Part shown: piece by piece, positions 45,471 to 54,331 of the stretch
Layout of the letters: each line of letters starts with the position of its first letter
Position numbering within the stretch: the first letter of the stretch is position 1
Source: JANQEU01 sp965601455
GTDB lineage: Bacteria > Bacteroidota > Bacteroidia > Cytophagales > Cyclobacteriaceae
DNA length: 64,000 nucleotides
Assembly (NCBI GenBank): GCA_965601455.1
Contig: OZ271831.1
Location: forward strand, 3,596,001-3,660,000
Direction: 5' to 3'
The notes under the pieces: model-generated
Seen by the model: only the letters and a program-made list of their open reading frames with translations
Databases searched by the model: none
Told to the model about the DNA's origin: nothing
Program-made: the position numbers and the translations under genes

Positions 45471-46469
45471 ATGAAAACAAAATCCTTTTTGCGGCTTTTG
45501 ACCCTTACATTGGTTGCCGCGAGTTTGTTGTTTACAACTAGTTGTAGCGACGACGATGACGACAAACCCACTGAAACACTTTTGGAAATTATTCAGGGAA
45601 ATGCCAACTACAGTGAATTTCTGGAATTCTACGATGCTAATGCTGCCAATCTTCCTGCACTGGAAGGACAGACAATCTTCGTACCTAATAACGGAGCGTT
45701 CGATAACCTGAGAGCCACTCTTGGAGTCGAAGATTTAACTACTGTTAATCCATCTGTGATCACGGCTGTTCTTGCTTTCCACTTTGTAACTGGAACTGTT
45801 TTGGAAAAAGACCTCGGCACAAGCCAATCTACTGCACAAGGAGAAGCAATTGCTTTTAACGATGATGGTACCATCTTCACTGGTGGATCCAACACGGCAG
45901 TAACTTTCGGTATTACTGACCAGGAAGCAACTAACGGCGTAATTCATGAAGTCAATACAATTTTGATTCCTCCAACCATATTCGGAGCTATTGCAACCGA
46001 TCTTGGTAAGGTTTCTCAGGCGATCTTCCTTGGAGCAGATTTTACAGCACTTGTTTCAGGAATCGCTGTTGCTGATGCCTTCGCAACTGAAGCAGGACTT
46101 TCGACAATCACGGAAATCCTTAGAGGAGATGGTCCTTTCACATTGTTTGCGCCAACTAACGCGACTTTCGAGCAGGCTGGTATTACTGCTGACTCATTCG
46201 ATGGACAAACATGGTATGGCATTCTTGCTAACCACGTTGTAGCAGGTACAGTTGCACCAGCAGATTTAACAGCGGGAGCAACATTCCAAACACTAGCAAA
46301 CGCAACTTTAACAGTGGTAGTAGCAGACCCTACCAATGGACTTGGAATTTACTTCCTTTCTAACGGTGATGCTACACCTGATGCGGAAGTTGCGCTTCCA
46401 AATGCATTTGAGGGATCTAATGGAGTGCTTCACGTAATTGCTGGAGTTCTTGTACCTCCAACTCCTTGA
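45471..46469 (+). CDS. fasciclin (FAS1) domain surface lipoprotein
   Basis: Exported lipoprotein of 332 residues, probably an adhesin or matrix-binding protein. The signal peptide runs to the lipobox FTTSC (about Cys25), followed by SDDDDD. Such a serine plus acidic run matches the surface-export signal described for Bacteroides lipoproteins, so it should face outward. Two FAS1 domains are visible. The first, at about 40-170, has QTIFVPNNGAF, VITAVLAFHFVTGTV and GVIHEVNTILIPP. The second, at about 180-330, has LRGDGPFTLFAPTNATF, WYGILANHVVAGTV and GVLHVIAGVLVPP. It stands alone, with its own promoter element and a shared terminator behind it. Confidence 0.92.
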   Translation: MKTKSFLRLLTLTLVAASLLFTTSCSDDDDDKPTETLLEIIQGNANYSEFLEFYDANAANLPALEGQTIFVPNNGAFDNLRATLGVEDLTTVNPSVITAVLAFHFVTGTVLEKDLGTSQSTAQGEAIAFNDDGTIFTGGSNTAVTFGITDQEATNGVIHEVNTILIPPTIFGAIATDLGKVSQAIFLGADFTALVSGIAVADAFATEAGLSTITEILRGDGPFTLFAPTNATFEQAGITADSFDGQTWYGILANHVVAGTVAPADLTAGATFQTLANATLTVVVADPTNGLGIYFLSNGDATPDAEVALPNAFEGSNGVLHVIAGVLVPPTP

Positions 46470-46486
46470 TATAAAGGAAAAGACAT

Positions 46487-46524
46487 AAAAAAGGTGAGTT
46501 GGTTTTCCAACTCACCTTTTTTTT
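46487..46524. terminator. bidirectional intrinsic terminator between fasciclin and K+ channel genes
   Basis: Strong inverted repeat AAGGTGAGTTGG / CCAACTCACCTT (46491-46518), flanked by an A-run on the left and a T-run on the right. It can serve both convergent genes, ending 12 bp before the channel gene's stop. Confidence 0.92.
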
Positions 46525-46535
46525 GCTCAAGAATT

Positions 46536-47426
46536 CTATTTGGTTTCCTCCTCTTTCGTGCTGACGATCAGTTCTTCGCAACGATGGCAAAACTTAACAC
46601 CAGGTTCGCTGCCAGCTTGATCCTCCATTCTCTGCCGAGCTTGTTGGAATATTTGATTCTCTTCCATCGTTCTCTTTACCTCTTTCTTAACCTCGCTTGC
46701 TGCAATTTCAGCCGTTACAATACCTGTGGGCACTGCGATGATTGCATAACCCATAAGCATCAGTACAGCAGCAAATGCCTGACCGACCACTGTTTGAGGT
46801 GCAATATCTCCGTAGCCAACGGTGGTTATAGTTACAATTGCCCAATAGATGCTCCTGGGAATACTTGTGAATCCATTTGCTCCTCCTTCAATCATGTACA
46901 TCAAAGTACCCATAATAATCACAAGCGCTGTAACCGCGCCAAGGAATACTGCTATCTTGTTACGACTGTTGGCGAGGGCATCAGCCAGAAGTTGAGCTTC
47001 TTTGAGTTGACGCGTCAGTTTAAGTATTCGAAATACACGAAAGAAACGGACAACACGGATGACCACCAGGTATTGTGCGCCGGCAAAAAATAATGTCAGA
47101 TAGGTAGGGATAACGGCGAGAAAATCGATGACCCCGAGGAAACTCGTTGCATATCTCCACGGCTTTCGGACGATAAATAATCTGGTAAGATACTCTAGCG
47201 TGAAAAAGGAAGTGAAAAGCCATTCTAGCAGGATAAATACTTCTCCAAATTCCTGATTTAAGCCATCTACACTTTCCAGCATCACGACCAACATACTGGA
47301 AAGAATCACCCAAAGTAGAACTACATCAAACTTTCTACCGAGGCGAGTATCCGTTTCAAAGACGATCATCCATAGGTTCTGCCTTATGTCCCCCATGAAT
47401 TTGAAATTGTGATCCTTACTGCTCAT
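46536..47426 (-). CDS. voltage-gated-type potassium channel (6TM ion transporter)
   Basis: Inner-membrane cation channel of 296 residues with the six-helix plus pore-loop plan. The S4 voltage sensor is visible as RVVRFFRVFRILKLTRQ (about 124-140), with basic residues at every third position. The pore helix and selectivity filter are IVTITTVGYGDIAPQT, the K+-selective TVGYGD. The last inner helix (AFAAVLMLMGYAIIAVPTGIVTAEI) is followed by a charged cytoplasmic tail with FCHRCEELI near the end, a CxxC pair that could bind metal. No neighbour points to a specific role. Confidence 0.93.
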   Translation of the reverse strand: MSSKDHNFKFMGDIRQNLWMIVFETDTRLGRKFDVVLLWVILSSMLVVMLESVDGLNQEFGEVFILLEWLFTSFFTLEYLTRLFIVRKPWRYATSFLGVIDFLAVIPTYLTLFFAGAQYLVVIRVVRFFRVFRILKLTRQLKEAQLLADALANSRNKIAVFLGAVTALVIIMGTLMYMIEGGANGFTSIPRSIYWAIVTITTVGYGDIAPQTVVGQAFAAVLMLMGYAIIAVPTGIVTAEIAASEVKKEVKRTMEENQIFQQARQRMEDQAGSEPGVKFCHRCEELIVSTKEEETK

Positions 47427-47488
47427 AAATACTAAGGCAAATTAGAAAAACAATTCAGAATCGACTACGTGCTAAAATATGATTCTCA

Positions 47489-50440
47489 TCAATTCATTGC
47501 GGTGTCCCAGGTGATGGAAACGTAGTATATGGCACCGATGTTTGGTCCTCCCAAACTTTGGAAGTATGGCTCATTCAATACATTGGATCCACCAACTCTC
47601 AAGATACTGTTCAGATCTTCTAGTTTATAAGAAAGTTGAATGTCTAAATTATCGTATGCAGGAACGTTACCAATGGCGAATGAAGACTCCCATCTAAATG
47701 CTTCTTGCCACCTGTAAGTCATATTGAACCCAAGCTTGTCTGTAACTCTTCGATTACCAAAATTGATATTGAATTTATGCTCAGGCGTGTTGAAATCGTT
47801 CAAGACATCGTTTGAGAATCCGCCTATAAATTTATTCCAATTATAGTTTACACCGAATTGGTAGCCCGTGTTGAAACTGTAGGTAAAACCTGTTGCAAGA
47901 CCTTGTGTTTCAACATCATCATCGAGATTAGAATAAATGCTAAATGTATTTGCCGACGAACCCAAGAGCATTGACGAATAAAACGTGCCTCCGGTAGTTA
48001 GCGTTGGATCAACATCAATATTTTCCTGCACTGCCTCATCCGCATTAACAAGCGCAACTTGCGTGATAAAGGATGTAAAGAAATTGTGATAATAAACTGC
48101 TTCGAAAAGAAGGTTATCACCGATCAATGACTTATATCCAAATTCGAAAGATTGTACTTGCTCCGGGCGTACAGGCTTGGCTTCCGTGAATGTCTCCAGT
48201 ACGCTTCTGTCCTCATTTCCAGCAAAAACTGAATTTCTCCAGTTCAAAACCGACCCGAGCGTATAGGTTAAAGGTTGACCTGTCGAGCTGAATTTCGGGA
48301 TGTCGTACTTCTCATAAAATCGAGGTAAACCCCCCAAAAGACGAGAACTAAGGATATCAAGATCAATAAACTGGCCTTGAGTGGTCGGAAATCTAAATCC
48401 TGTTTGATAGGAGGCTCTGAAGTTATGGTTTTCGCCTACCGTATACACTCCGGAAATCCTTGGATTGAACTGGCCATCAAAATTCTCGTTCTTGTCGTAC
48501 CTTATGGATCCGCTTAGCTTAAAGTCAGGAATAATTCTCTTCCCTGCCTGGACATAAACTCCATATTCCTGTATTGCTCTTCCTCCAATATCGTCAAAGA
48601 TTGTACCGTTAGAGCGCAATTCGAATAGCCTGTATGACCCACCTACCTGTAATTCCATAAAGTCAATTTCATTGCTGAAATCGTATTGGGCGTCAATCTG
48701 GTACAGGTTGGATTGATCATCAAAAACTGGTCCATCTGGAACTTTTAGAGGCTCCCCATTTCGGTCTTCAAAGGCACCAAGCCGTAGGTCTTCAAACTCT
48801 GAACTTCCAATCTCAAGTGGATACAAGACGTTTTCCACCTGATTTCTTGCGAACTGGTGAGCAGCAATTTGGTCGGCTTGAGTTACGGAATTAGGATCAT
48901 CAGTTAGGCCGTAACCTGCATCATAGATTGACCGCAGATACTCAACGGCATAGGAACCAAAGTAGTTATTAAGACTTCCGAATCTACCTTCATTGAGTTT
49001 AATTCCTGAGAATTCCGCTATATAAGAATCTCCCGACCTTTCCCTGGTAGTATATGCCCTGACAAAGAAGTTATCACTACGCAACTGGAGTCTATGCTGG
49101 AAAATAGCAAAATTCTTTAATGAGTATCGCTGTGCACCAGTATAAACACTGGTACCCGCTCCACCATTAAAGAGATAACTTAGCTCTAGTTGATCGTTAA
49201 TTCGGTAGAAAACACCAGCATTAGCTTTAATGTTTTCAGCACCATAATCAACAATTAATTCTTCGGCGTAACCGGGTGTATTAGCTACCTGACTTGGTAA
49301 GAATCCATTTTGAGCATAGTTCCATGCTGTAAGACCAGGTTGGAATACACCGTCTCTCTCTGCCTGGGTCTGCCAACCTACCTCATCCGGGTCTAATACG
49401 CCATTGCCGTTGTCATCTCCCGTATTACTGAACCTTAGGATATTAAGATTGAGTCCTGCTTCATCACCGTGGAGGTGTAAAGCATCCACACCAGGATTAG
49501 GACCCGCATCGCCAAAGGGATTATTTGTAAGATTTCTATCTCTCAACGTAGTACCGTGCCAGTCGTCGGCCCTGGAATAGCTCAAGGTGGTTTTGAAAGC
49601 AATTTTGTTATTGTAGGCCTTAGCCCATCGGACAGACATATCATACAATGGTGCTGTCGCCTGGTCAGCATCTGAGCCCACGTGGTTTACTCCAACTTTT
49701 GCATATGCGCTGGTTCCCTGATAATCGAAAGGATTCTTACTTGTTACAAGTAGTATTCCGTTAAAAGCATTTGGGCCGTAAAGTGCTGATGAGGCACCAG
49801 GCAATAGTTCAAGGCTTTCTACATCCAATACCGAGGGTCCATTGAGATTACCTATCGGAAAATTAAGTGCTGGGGCCTGGGTATCCATCCCATCAGTGAG
49901 CTGGACAAAACGTGTGTTTCCTGTACTCGAGAATCCACGAGTATTAATAATTTGAAAATTGATACTACTGGATGTCATGTCGACCCCTTTCAGGTTCATA
50001 ATGGCCTTGTAATAATCGTCCGCGGAAGTGTTTTGCAGAGCCAGTATATCCATTTTCTCAATGGAAACCGGTGACTGCATGATACTTTCCTCCACCCGTG
50101 AGGCACTAACCACAACTTCCTGGCCAAGTAGTGCGGCTTCGGACATTGAAATTTCTAATCCTGAAGTGTTCGCAGAAGTAATTTCAAGCTGTTGCCTTTC
50201 AAAACCAACGCTGGATATCACGAGGGTTACCGGTGGTGCTGATGAAATCGACAAGCTGAAGTTACCATCCAGGTCTGTAACAGTTCCGAGAACAGTTCCC
50301 TGCACCGTGATATTCACTCCAATGAGGGCTTCGCCTGATTCATCCGTTACTTTTCCTGATACCGAGGTCTGAGCAAAACCTACATGTGAAACAAAAATGA
50401 GCAGTATAGTGGCTAAAAAGCCGTGGAACCGTTTGTTCAT
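47489..50440 (-). CDS. TonB-dependent outer-membrane receptor with carboxypeptidase-like N domain
   Basis: Outer-membrane receptor of 983 residues. A signal peptide ending HVGFAQ leads into a carboxypeptidase regulatory-like domain (about 27-105: VSGKVTDESGEALIGVNITV, LVISSVGFERQQLEI). The plug spans about 110-230 (EVVVSASRVEESIMQSPVSIEKM, IINTRGFSSTGNTRFVQLTDG, LLPGASSALYGPNAFNGILLV). A long barrel ends IYYVSITWDTAMN. It lacks the SusC-specific signature, and no SusD partner is adjacent, so it is an ordinary TonB receptor for an unknown ligand. It is transcribed alone; upstream 101 bp separate it from gldC. Confidence 0.93.
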   Translation of the reverse strand: MNKRFHGFLATILLIFVSHVGFAQTSVSGKVTDESGEALIGVNITVQGTVLGTVTDLDGNFSLSISSAPPVTLVISSVGFERQQLEITSANTSGLEISMSEAALLGQEVVVSASRVEESIMQSPVSIEKMDILALQNTSADDYYKAIMNLKGVDMTSSSINFQIINTRGFSSTGNTRFVQLTDGMDTQAPALNFPIGNLNGPSVLDVESLELLPGASSALYGPNAFNGILLVTSKNPFDYQGTSAYAKVGVNHVGSDADQATAPLYDMSVRWAKAYNNKIAFKTTLSYSRADDWHGTTLRDRNLTNNPFGDAGPNPGVDALHLHGDEAGLNLNILRFSNTGDDNGNGVLDPDEVGWQTQAERDGVFQPGLTAWNYAQNGFLPSQVANTPGYAEELIVDYGAENIKANAGVFYRINDQLELSYLFNGGAGTSVYTGAQRYSLKNFAIFQHRLQLRSDNFFVRAYTTRERSGDSYIAEFSGIKLNEGRFGSLNNYFGSYAVEYLRSIYDAGYGLTDDPNSVTQADQIAAHQFARNQVENVLYPLEIGSSEFEDLRLGAFEDRNGEPLKVPDGPVFDDQSNLYQIDAQYDFSNEIDFMELQVGGSYRLFELRSNGTIFDDIGGRAIQEYGVYVQAGKRIIPDFKLSGSIRYDKNENFDGQFNPRISGVYTVGENHNFRASYQTGFRFPTTQGQFIDLDILSSRLLGGLPRFYEKYDIPKFSSTGQPLTYTLGSVLNWRNSVFAGNEDRSVLETFTEAKPVRPEQVQSFEFGYKSLIGDNLLFEAVYYHNFFTSFITQVALVNADEAVQENIDVDPTLTTGGTFYSSMLLGSSANTFSIYSNLDDDVETQGLATGFTYSFNTGYQFGVNYNWNKFIGGFSNDVLNDFNTPEHKFNINFGNRRVTDKLGFNMTYRWQEAFRWESSFAIGNVPAYDNLDIQLSYKLEDLNSILRVGGSNVLNEPYFQSLGGPNIGAIYYVSITWDTAMN

Positions 50441-50541
50441 TTCTATCTAGTTTTTGAGTTAGGGTATTGTTGAGACGCTAATATTAGCTAAAAAATACCT
50501 AATCAAAGGATAGAAAATGGGTATTAATTTTGCTTTAAAGG

Positions 50542-50874
50542 CTAATCCTGCTCGTTTTTTACATGCTCAACGAGTCTTTCACACAGGGCATTTATTTCAC
50601 CTGCTATATATTCATCCCCGGTAGAATTCATAATGGTTTGCGAAATACCACCCAGGCAATCGATATAGAATCGCTTCATTTCATCAACGGGCATGTCCTT
50701 TGACCATAGATCTATTCGTAGAGTATTCTTCTTTTGATCGTCCCAGAGGGAAAGACTGATGGACTTCGTCTCTGAAAACCCGGGACTGTCTTTCTGATCA
50801 GCATCCCAGTAAATTTTTTCTGGAATGTTGTCCTTGTCCAATTCAACTTTAAACTTTATTTCAGAGGTATCCAT
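50542..50874 (-). CDS. gldC: gliding motility protein GldC
   Basis: Small 110-residue accessory protein of Bacteroidota gliding motility. It aligns by eye with Flavobacterium GldC over most of its length: IKFKVELDKDNIPEKIYWDAD, LSLWDDQKKNTLRIDLWSKDMPVDEMKRFY and the final EINALCERLVEHVK. No signal peptide is seen, so it should be cytoplasmic or membrane-associated. Its start overlaps the M48 peptidase stop by one base. The usual neighbour gldB is not adjacent in this window. Confidence 0.9.
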   Translation of the reverse strand: MDTSEIKFKVELDKDNIPEKIYWDADQKDSPGFSETKSISLSLWDDQKKNTLRIDLWSKDMPVDEMKRFYIDCLGGISQTIMNSTGDEYIAGEINALCERLVEHVKNEQD

Positions 50875-51704
50875 TAAGGTAAACTATTTTTAAAATCTTC
50901 ATAGGTAAAACCAGTTTCTTCGAGAAGCTCTACGCTGCAACCATCTTCAGTCGCCTTTGCGTTAATGTCCACTACCCTGTTGTCCGGAGATGGATGGGTC
51001 GATAGAAACTCAGGAACTCCACTACCTCCTTCAGCTTCAATCTTTTCAAAAAATGATGCGGCTCCATTACAAGCGTATTGAGTATCTCCGAGATAGATGA
51101 CCGAATATTCATCCGCCTCCGCTTCATTATCTCTACTAAACTTGAGTGAGAGCGCTGTACTAACCAACTGGCCTACCTGCTGGGCGGTACCTTCACCAAG
51201 GGCAATACTAAGGAGAAACTGTACACCTAAGGTTTGTTTCATCGCATCGACTGAATGCCTTAATTCGGCGTGCGCAATCTCGTGTCCCATGACCCCCGCC
51301 AGATCATCCGCATTATCCAGGTATTTTATTAAACCCGTATAAACGTAGATAAAACCTCCTGGTGTCACAAATGCATTCAATACATCCTGATCGATTATGG
51401 TCAATTGGTAAGGGAAAATGTCGTCATACTGAACGTCATCGCTTCTTAGAATCCGATCTTTCATTGCATTTAAATACTGATATGCCTCAGGATATTCCGC
51501 CTCTGAAAGGACGGGAAATTCATCAGGTTTAGAAGCAATATCCGCCGCGACCTGCTCACCGAGTGCTACATCATCCTCTACCGGAAAAAATAGATTGTCT
51601 AACAAACCTCCACCCTTCTTATCGCCATCATCATTATTGCACGATGCGAAAAGCATGAAAGCTCCCAGTAGTGAGAAAAGAAATAGTGACTTAGTCTTCT
51701 TCAT
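50874..51704 (-). CDS. M48-family zinc metallopeptidase lipoprotein
   Basis: Exported peptidase of 276 residues resembling YcaL/LoiP-type envelope-quality proteases. The signal peptide ends in the lipobox MLFASC with NNDDGDKKGG after it. The catalytic motif GHEIAHAELRHS carries the two zinc histidines and the glutamate, and NEAEADEYSVIYL supplies the third zinc ligand. LSTHPSPDNRVVDI is the common C-terminal M48 motif. It overlaps the ribF 3' end by 14 bp and gldC by one base. A role in outer-membrane protein turnover is inferred from the family. Confidence 0.9.
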   Translation of the reverse strand: MKKTKSLFLFSLLGAFMLFASCNNDDGDKKGGGLLDNLFFPVEDDVALGEQVAADIASKPDEFPVLSEAEYPEAYQYLNAMKDRILRSDDVQYDDIFPYQLTIIDQDVLNAFVTPGGFIYVYTGLIKYLDNADDLAGVMGHEIAHAELRHSVDAMKQTLGVQFLLSIALGEGTAQQVGQLVSTALSLKFSRDNEAEADEYSVIYLGDTQYACNGAASFFEKIEAEGGSGVPEFLSTHPSPDNRVVDINAKATEDGCSVELLEETGFTYEDFKNSLP

Positions 51705-52629
51705 AACTCAATATTTTTATTGCTTGCTTTTTATCGTCTTTCAATTGTTCTTTCAGACCATCAAGATTATCGAACTGAATTTCTTCACGTATCTTCTTTA
51801 CAAAGAGAACCTCGATTTCAAACCCGTAAATATCGCCTTCAAAATTAAAAATGTTTGCTTCAATTGTTCTCTGTACACCTTTTAATGTGGGTCGAAAACC
51901 AATATTTAACATACCTCCCCATACTTTTCCATAGACCTTTACCTTGACTGTATATACCCCATCTGAGGGGATAAGCTTGTAGTCGTCAGGCACATATATA
52001 TTGGCGGTCGGAAAACCCAGGTCTCTCCCAACCTGATTTCCTTTAACGACTAAACCACATAAAGCGTATCTTCTACCCAGGTATTCATTTGCGGTTAGAA
52101 TGTCACCTACATTTAAAGCATTTCGAATCTTGGTCGAGCTTACTCCTACATGATCCACTTCCTGTTTAGGAATCTCCTCAAGCTCAAAACCGAACTCCTG
52201 TTGGTTCATTTTCAGGTACTCGAAACTACCTTCACGGTCTTTCCCGAACTTATGATCGTAGCCGATTATGAGTTTTTTTGTTTGAATGCCTTCCACCAAA
52301 TACTCCTTAATAAAATGCTCCGATGAAAGCTCTGAAAAATCACGAGTAAACTGAACCTTGATTAAATAGTCTATACCCACGGATTGTATAAGCTCGATCT
52401 TTTCTTCTATCGTGGATAACAGCTTTAGATTACTTGAGTTCTTCCCTAAAACAAATCGAGGATGCGGCCAATAGGTAATAACCAAACTCTCTCCATTACG
52501 GTACTGGGCTTCCTGAACCACCTTACTTAGTATTTTCCGATGCCCGAAATGAACGCCATCAAATGTTCCACTAGTGACCACCGGAAATTTCAAAGATGGC
52601 AGCAAAGATAAATCCTCTATGACCTTCAT
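51691..52629 (-). CDS. ribF: bifunctional riboflavin kinase / FAD synthetase
   Basis: Makes FMN and then FAD from riboflavin. The 312-residue protein has the adenylyltransferase domain first: VTSGTFDGVHFGHRKIL, VITYWPHPRFVLG, IGYDHKFGKDREGSF and VSSTKIRNALNVGDI. The riboflavin kinase domain follows from about residue 185 with GRDLGFPTANIYVP, DGVYTVKVKVYGK and MLNIGFRPTLKG. It overlaps truB by 4 bp (ATGA), a pairing of truB and ribF that is very common in bacteria. Confidence 0.97.
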   Translation of the reverse strand: MKVIEDLSLLPSLKFPVVTSGTFDGVHFGHRKILSKVVQEAQYRNGESLVITYWPHPRFVLGKNSSNLKLLSTIEEKIELIQSVGIDYLIKVQFTRDFSELSSEHFIKEYLVEGIQTKKLIIGYDHKFGKDREGSFEYLKMNQQEFGFELEEIPKQEVDHVGVSSTKIRNALNVGDILTANEYLGRRYALCGLVVKGNQVGRDLGFPTANIYVPDDYKLIPSDGVYTVKVKVYGKVWGGMLNIGFRPTLKGVQRTIEANIFNFEGDIYGFEIEVLFVKKIREEIQFDNLDGLKEQLKDDKKQAIKILSYEED

Positions 52630-53306
52630 TCGGAAGCTTTTTTATCGTTCTCGATTTCCTTGATCAGTGAATCCAGTTGATATGCGTTTTTAATGTCATA
52701 AACCCCTATCCTTGTTCTCCGTAGCTCTTTGAGATATGCCCCCACAGATAGAAAATGGCCAAAATCATTAACCAGGCTCCGAATATACGTTCCTTTCGTA
52801 CATTCTACTTCAAATCTTATTAAGGGAAGATCTAATTCTAAATCGAATCTCTTGATTGTAACTGTCCTTTCTTTAAGTTTTACTTCTTCATTTCTTCTGG
52901 CCAATTGGTAAGCTCTTTGACCATCTACCCGGATGGCTGAATGTGCGGGTGGGACCTGTTTTATTTCACCAAGAAATGATAGTCTGGCTTTCTCAATCTC
53001 CTCCGCTTTTAGATGTTGCCAGTCCTGCTCTGAATCAAACTCTGTCTCAAGATCGTAAGACGGGGTTGTCTTTCCTATTTCCATGACTCCAAGATAGGTT
53101 TTATCCAAACCCTGTAACTCGTGAAGTTTTTTGGTAAACTTGTTTACACCGATTAACAGTAAACCTGTAGCTAAAGGGTCAAGCGTTCCGGCATGCCCAA
53201 TCTTTTTAGGTCGAAGAGTGTACTTCAATTTTTTTACAACGTCGAAAGAAGTCCATGTGAGCGGTTTGTCGACTAGTAATAATTTGCCCTCTTCCGGTAT
53301 CACCAT
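52626..53306 (-). CDS. truB: tRNA pseudouridine-55 synthase
   Basis: Isomerises U55 to pseudouridine in the T-loop of tRNAs. The catalytic Asp is in KKIGHAGTLDPLATGLLLIGV (about residue 42). LLLVDKPLTWTSFDVVKKL precedes it, and QVPPAHSAIRVDGQRAYQLAR and CTKGTYIRSLVNDFG follow. The frame extends to 53345, but the thirteen extra residues are rich in His, Cys and Trp and lie over uppP; the ATG at 53306 gives the normal amino end. At 226 residues it is a short form without a PUA domain. Confidence 0.95.
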   Translation of the reverse strand: MVIPEEGKLLLVDKPLTWTSFDVVKKLKYTLRPKKIGHAGTLDPLATGLLLIGVNKFTKKLHELQGLDKTYLGVMEIGKTTPSYDLETEFDSEQDWQHLKAEEIEKARLSFLGEIKQVPPAHSAIRVDGQRAYQLARRNEEVKLKERTVTIKRFDLELDLPLIRFEVECTKGTYIRSLVNDFGHFLSVGAYLKELRRTRIGVYDIKNAYQLDSLIKEIENDKKASE

Positions 53307-54100
53307 AAGGATGAAGTAATGGCAATGGTGCCAATGATTGCACAATAGATTCCGAAGTATATCAGTTTTCCCTTTCTGACAATGTCAATCATCCATTTGC
53401 AAGCCACATAACCAGAGAGAAATGCGGCAATGAATCCAACTAGTAATGCGATCACACCAATAGAGCCTTCTCCTTGAATCGGTGTACTTTCAAAAAAGTC
53501 TTTAAGCTTCAATGCAGCAGCACCTAGTATTGGAACCAACACCATGAGAAAAGAGAACCGAGCAGCTTTTGACCTTTCTATGCCTAACAATAAGGCCGTG
53601 GCTATTGTCGCTCCCGAGCGTGAAATACCCGGAAGAATCGCGATAGATTGTGCAATTCCAATGAGTACCGAATGCAAATAACCAACTTCCTTTTCACCGG
53701 AACTTTTGAAATAAGTAAAGGCCAACAGCAAGGCAGTCACCCATAGCATGGACCCAACTAGAATCATATTCCCACTAAAAAAGGATTCTATCTGGTCTTC
53801 AAATAAAATTCCGATGATACCAACTGGAATCATCGAAATCACCAGTTTTGAAACGTAGTGGTACGATTCGTTCCATCGAAAATCGAGAATGTCTTTTAGA
53901 ATTGCAGAGATCTCTCTCCTAAAGACCACGATAGTACTGGCTGCTGTAGCTGCATGTACAACAACCGCAAAGAGCAGGTTCTCGTTACTTTGAACTCCTA
54001 GAACCACATTTCCGATTTCCAGGTGTCCACTACTACTAACTGGTAGAAACTCAGTCAATCCCTGGATGATTCCTAGGATCAACGCCTGAAACCACGTCAT
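53300..54100 (-). CDS. uppP: undecaprenyl-diphosphatase
   Basis: Inner-membrane phosphatase of 266 residues that recycles the lipid carrier for peptidoglycan and other envelope glycans. LGIIQGLTEFLPVSSSGHLEI at the amino end and ILPGISRSGATIATALLLG (about 155-173) are the two catalytic signature regions of the BacA family, in a polytopic protein of about eight helices. Its start overlaps the DUF3098 gene by 4 bp, and its end overlaps truB by 7 bp. Confidence 0.96.
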   Translation of the reverse strand: MTWFQALILGIIQGLTEFLPVSSSGHLEIGNVVLGVQSNENLLFAVVVHAATAASTIVVFRREISAILKDILDFRWNESYHYVSKLVISMIPVGIIGILFEDQIESFFSGNMILVGSMLWVTALLLAFTYFKSSGEKEVGYLHSVLIGIAQSIAILPGISRSGATIATALLLGIERSKAARFSFLMVLVPILGAAALKLKDFFESTPIQGEGSIGVIALLVGFIAAFLSGYVACKWMIDIVRKGKLIYFGIYCAIIGTIAITSSLW

Positions 54101-54330
54101 GCTTTATCCGAGTCGGTTTTCTTCGCTTTCGATTTGTAAAATATTGCTATGAATTGGATGATGAATCCTATCATTACCACAATGGGACCAAGGGTAAGAC
54201 CGAGAAAGCCGAAACCAAAGGTTTCTTTATCGAGAGTCATAATAAAGAAGCCCAATGCCAATACACCAATCCCGATGATCATTATCATGTAGTTGGCTTT
54301 TTCAAATGCAAATTTCGATTTTGCTTCCAT
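54097..54330 (-). CDS. DUF3098 family small membrane protein
   Basis: A 77-residue protein with two membrane helices (MIMIIGIGVLALGFFIM and LTLGPIVVMIGFIIQFIAIFY) and a basic C-terminal tail. It matches the Bacteroidota-specific DUF3098 family in length, in the FAFEKANYMIMIIGIGVL opening and in position between ftsX and uppP. The function is unknown; the constant neighbourhood suggests a link to envelope assembly. Confidence 0.85.
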   Translation of the reverse strand: MEAKSKFAFEKANYMIMIIGIGVLALGFFIMTLDKETFGFGFLGLTLGPIVVMIGFIIQFIAIFYKSKAKKTDSDKA

Positions 54331-54331
54331 T

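Noticed and set aside
53307..53345. Extended start for truB at 53345
   Set aside because: The segment is rich in His, Cys and Trp and lies within uppP; homology starts at 53306.
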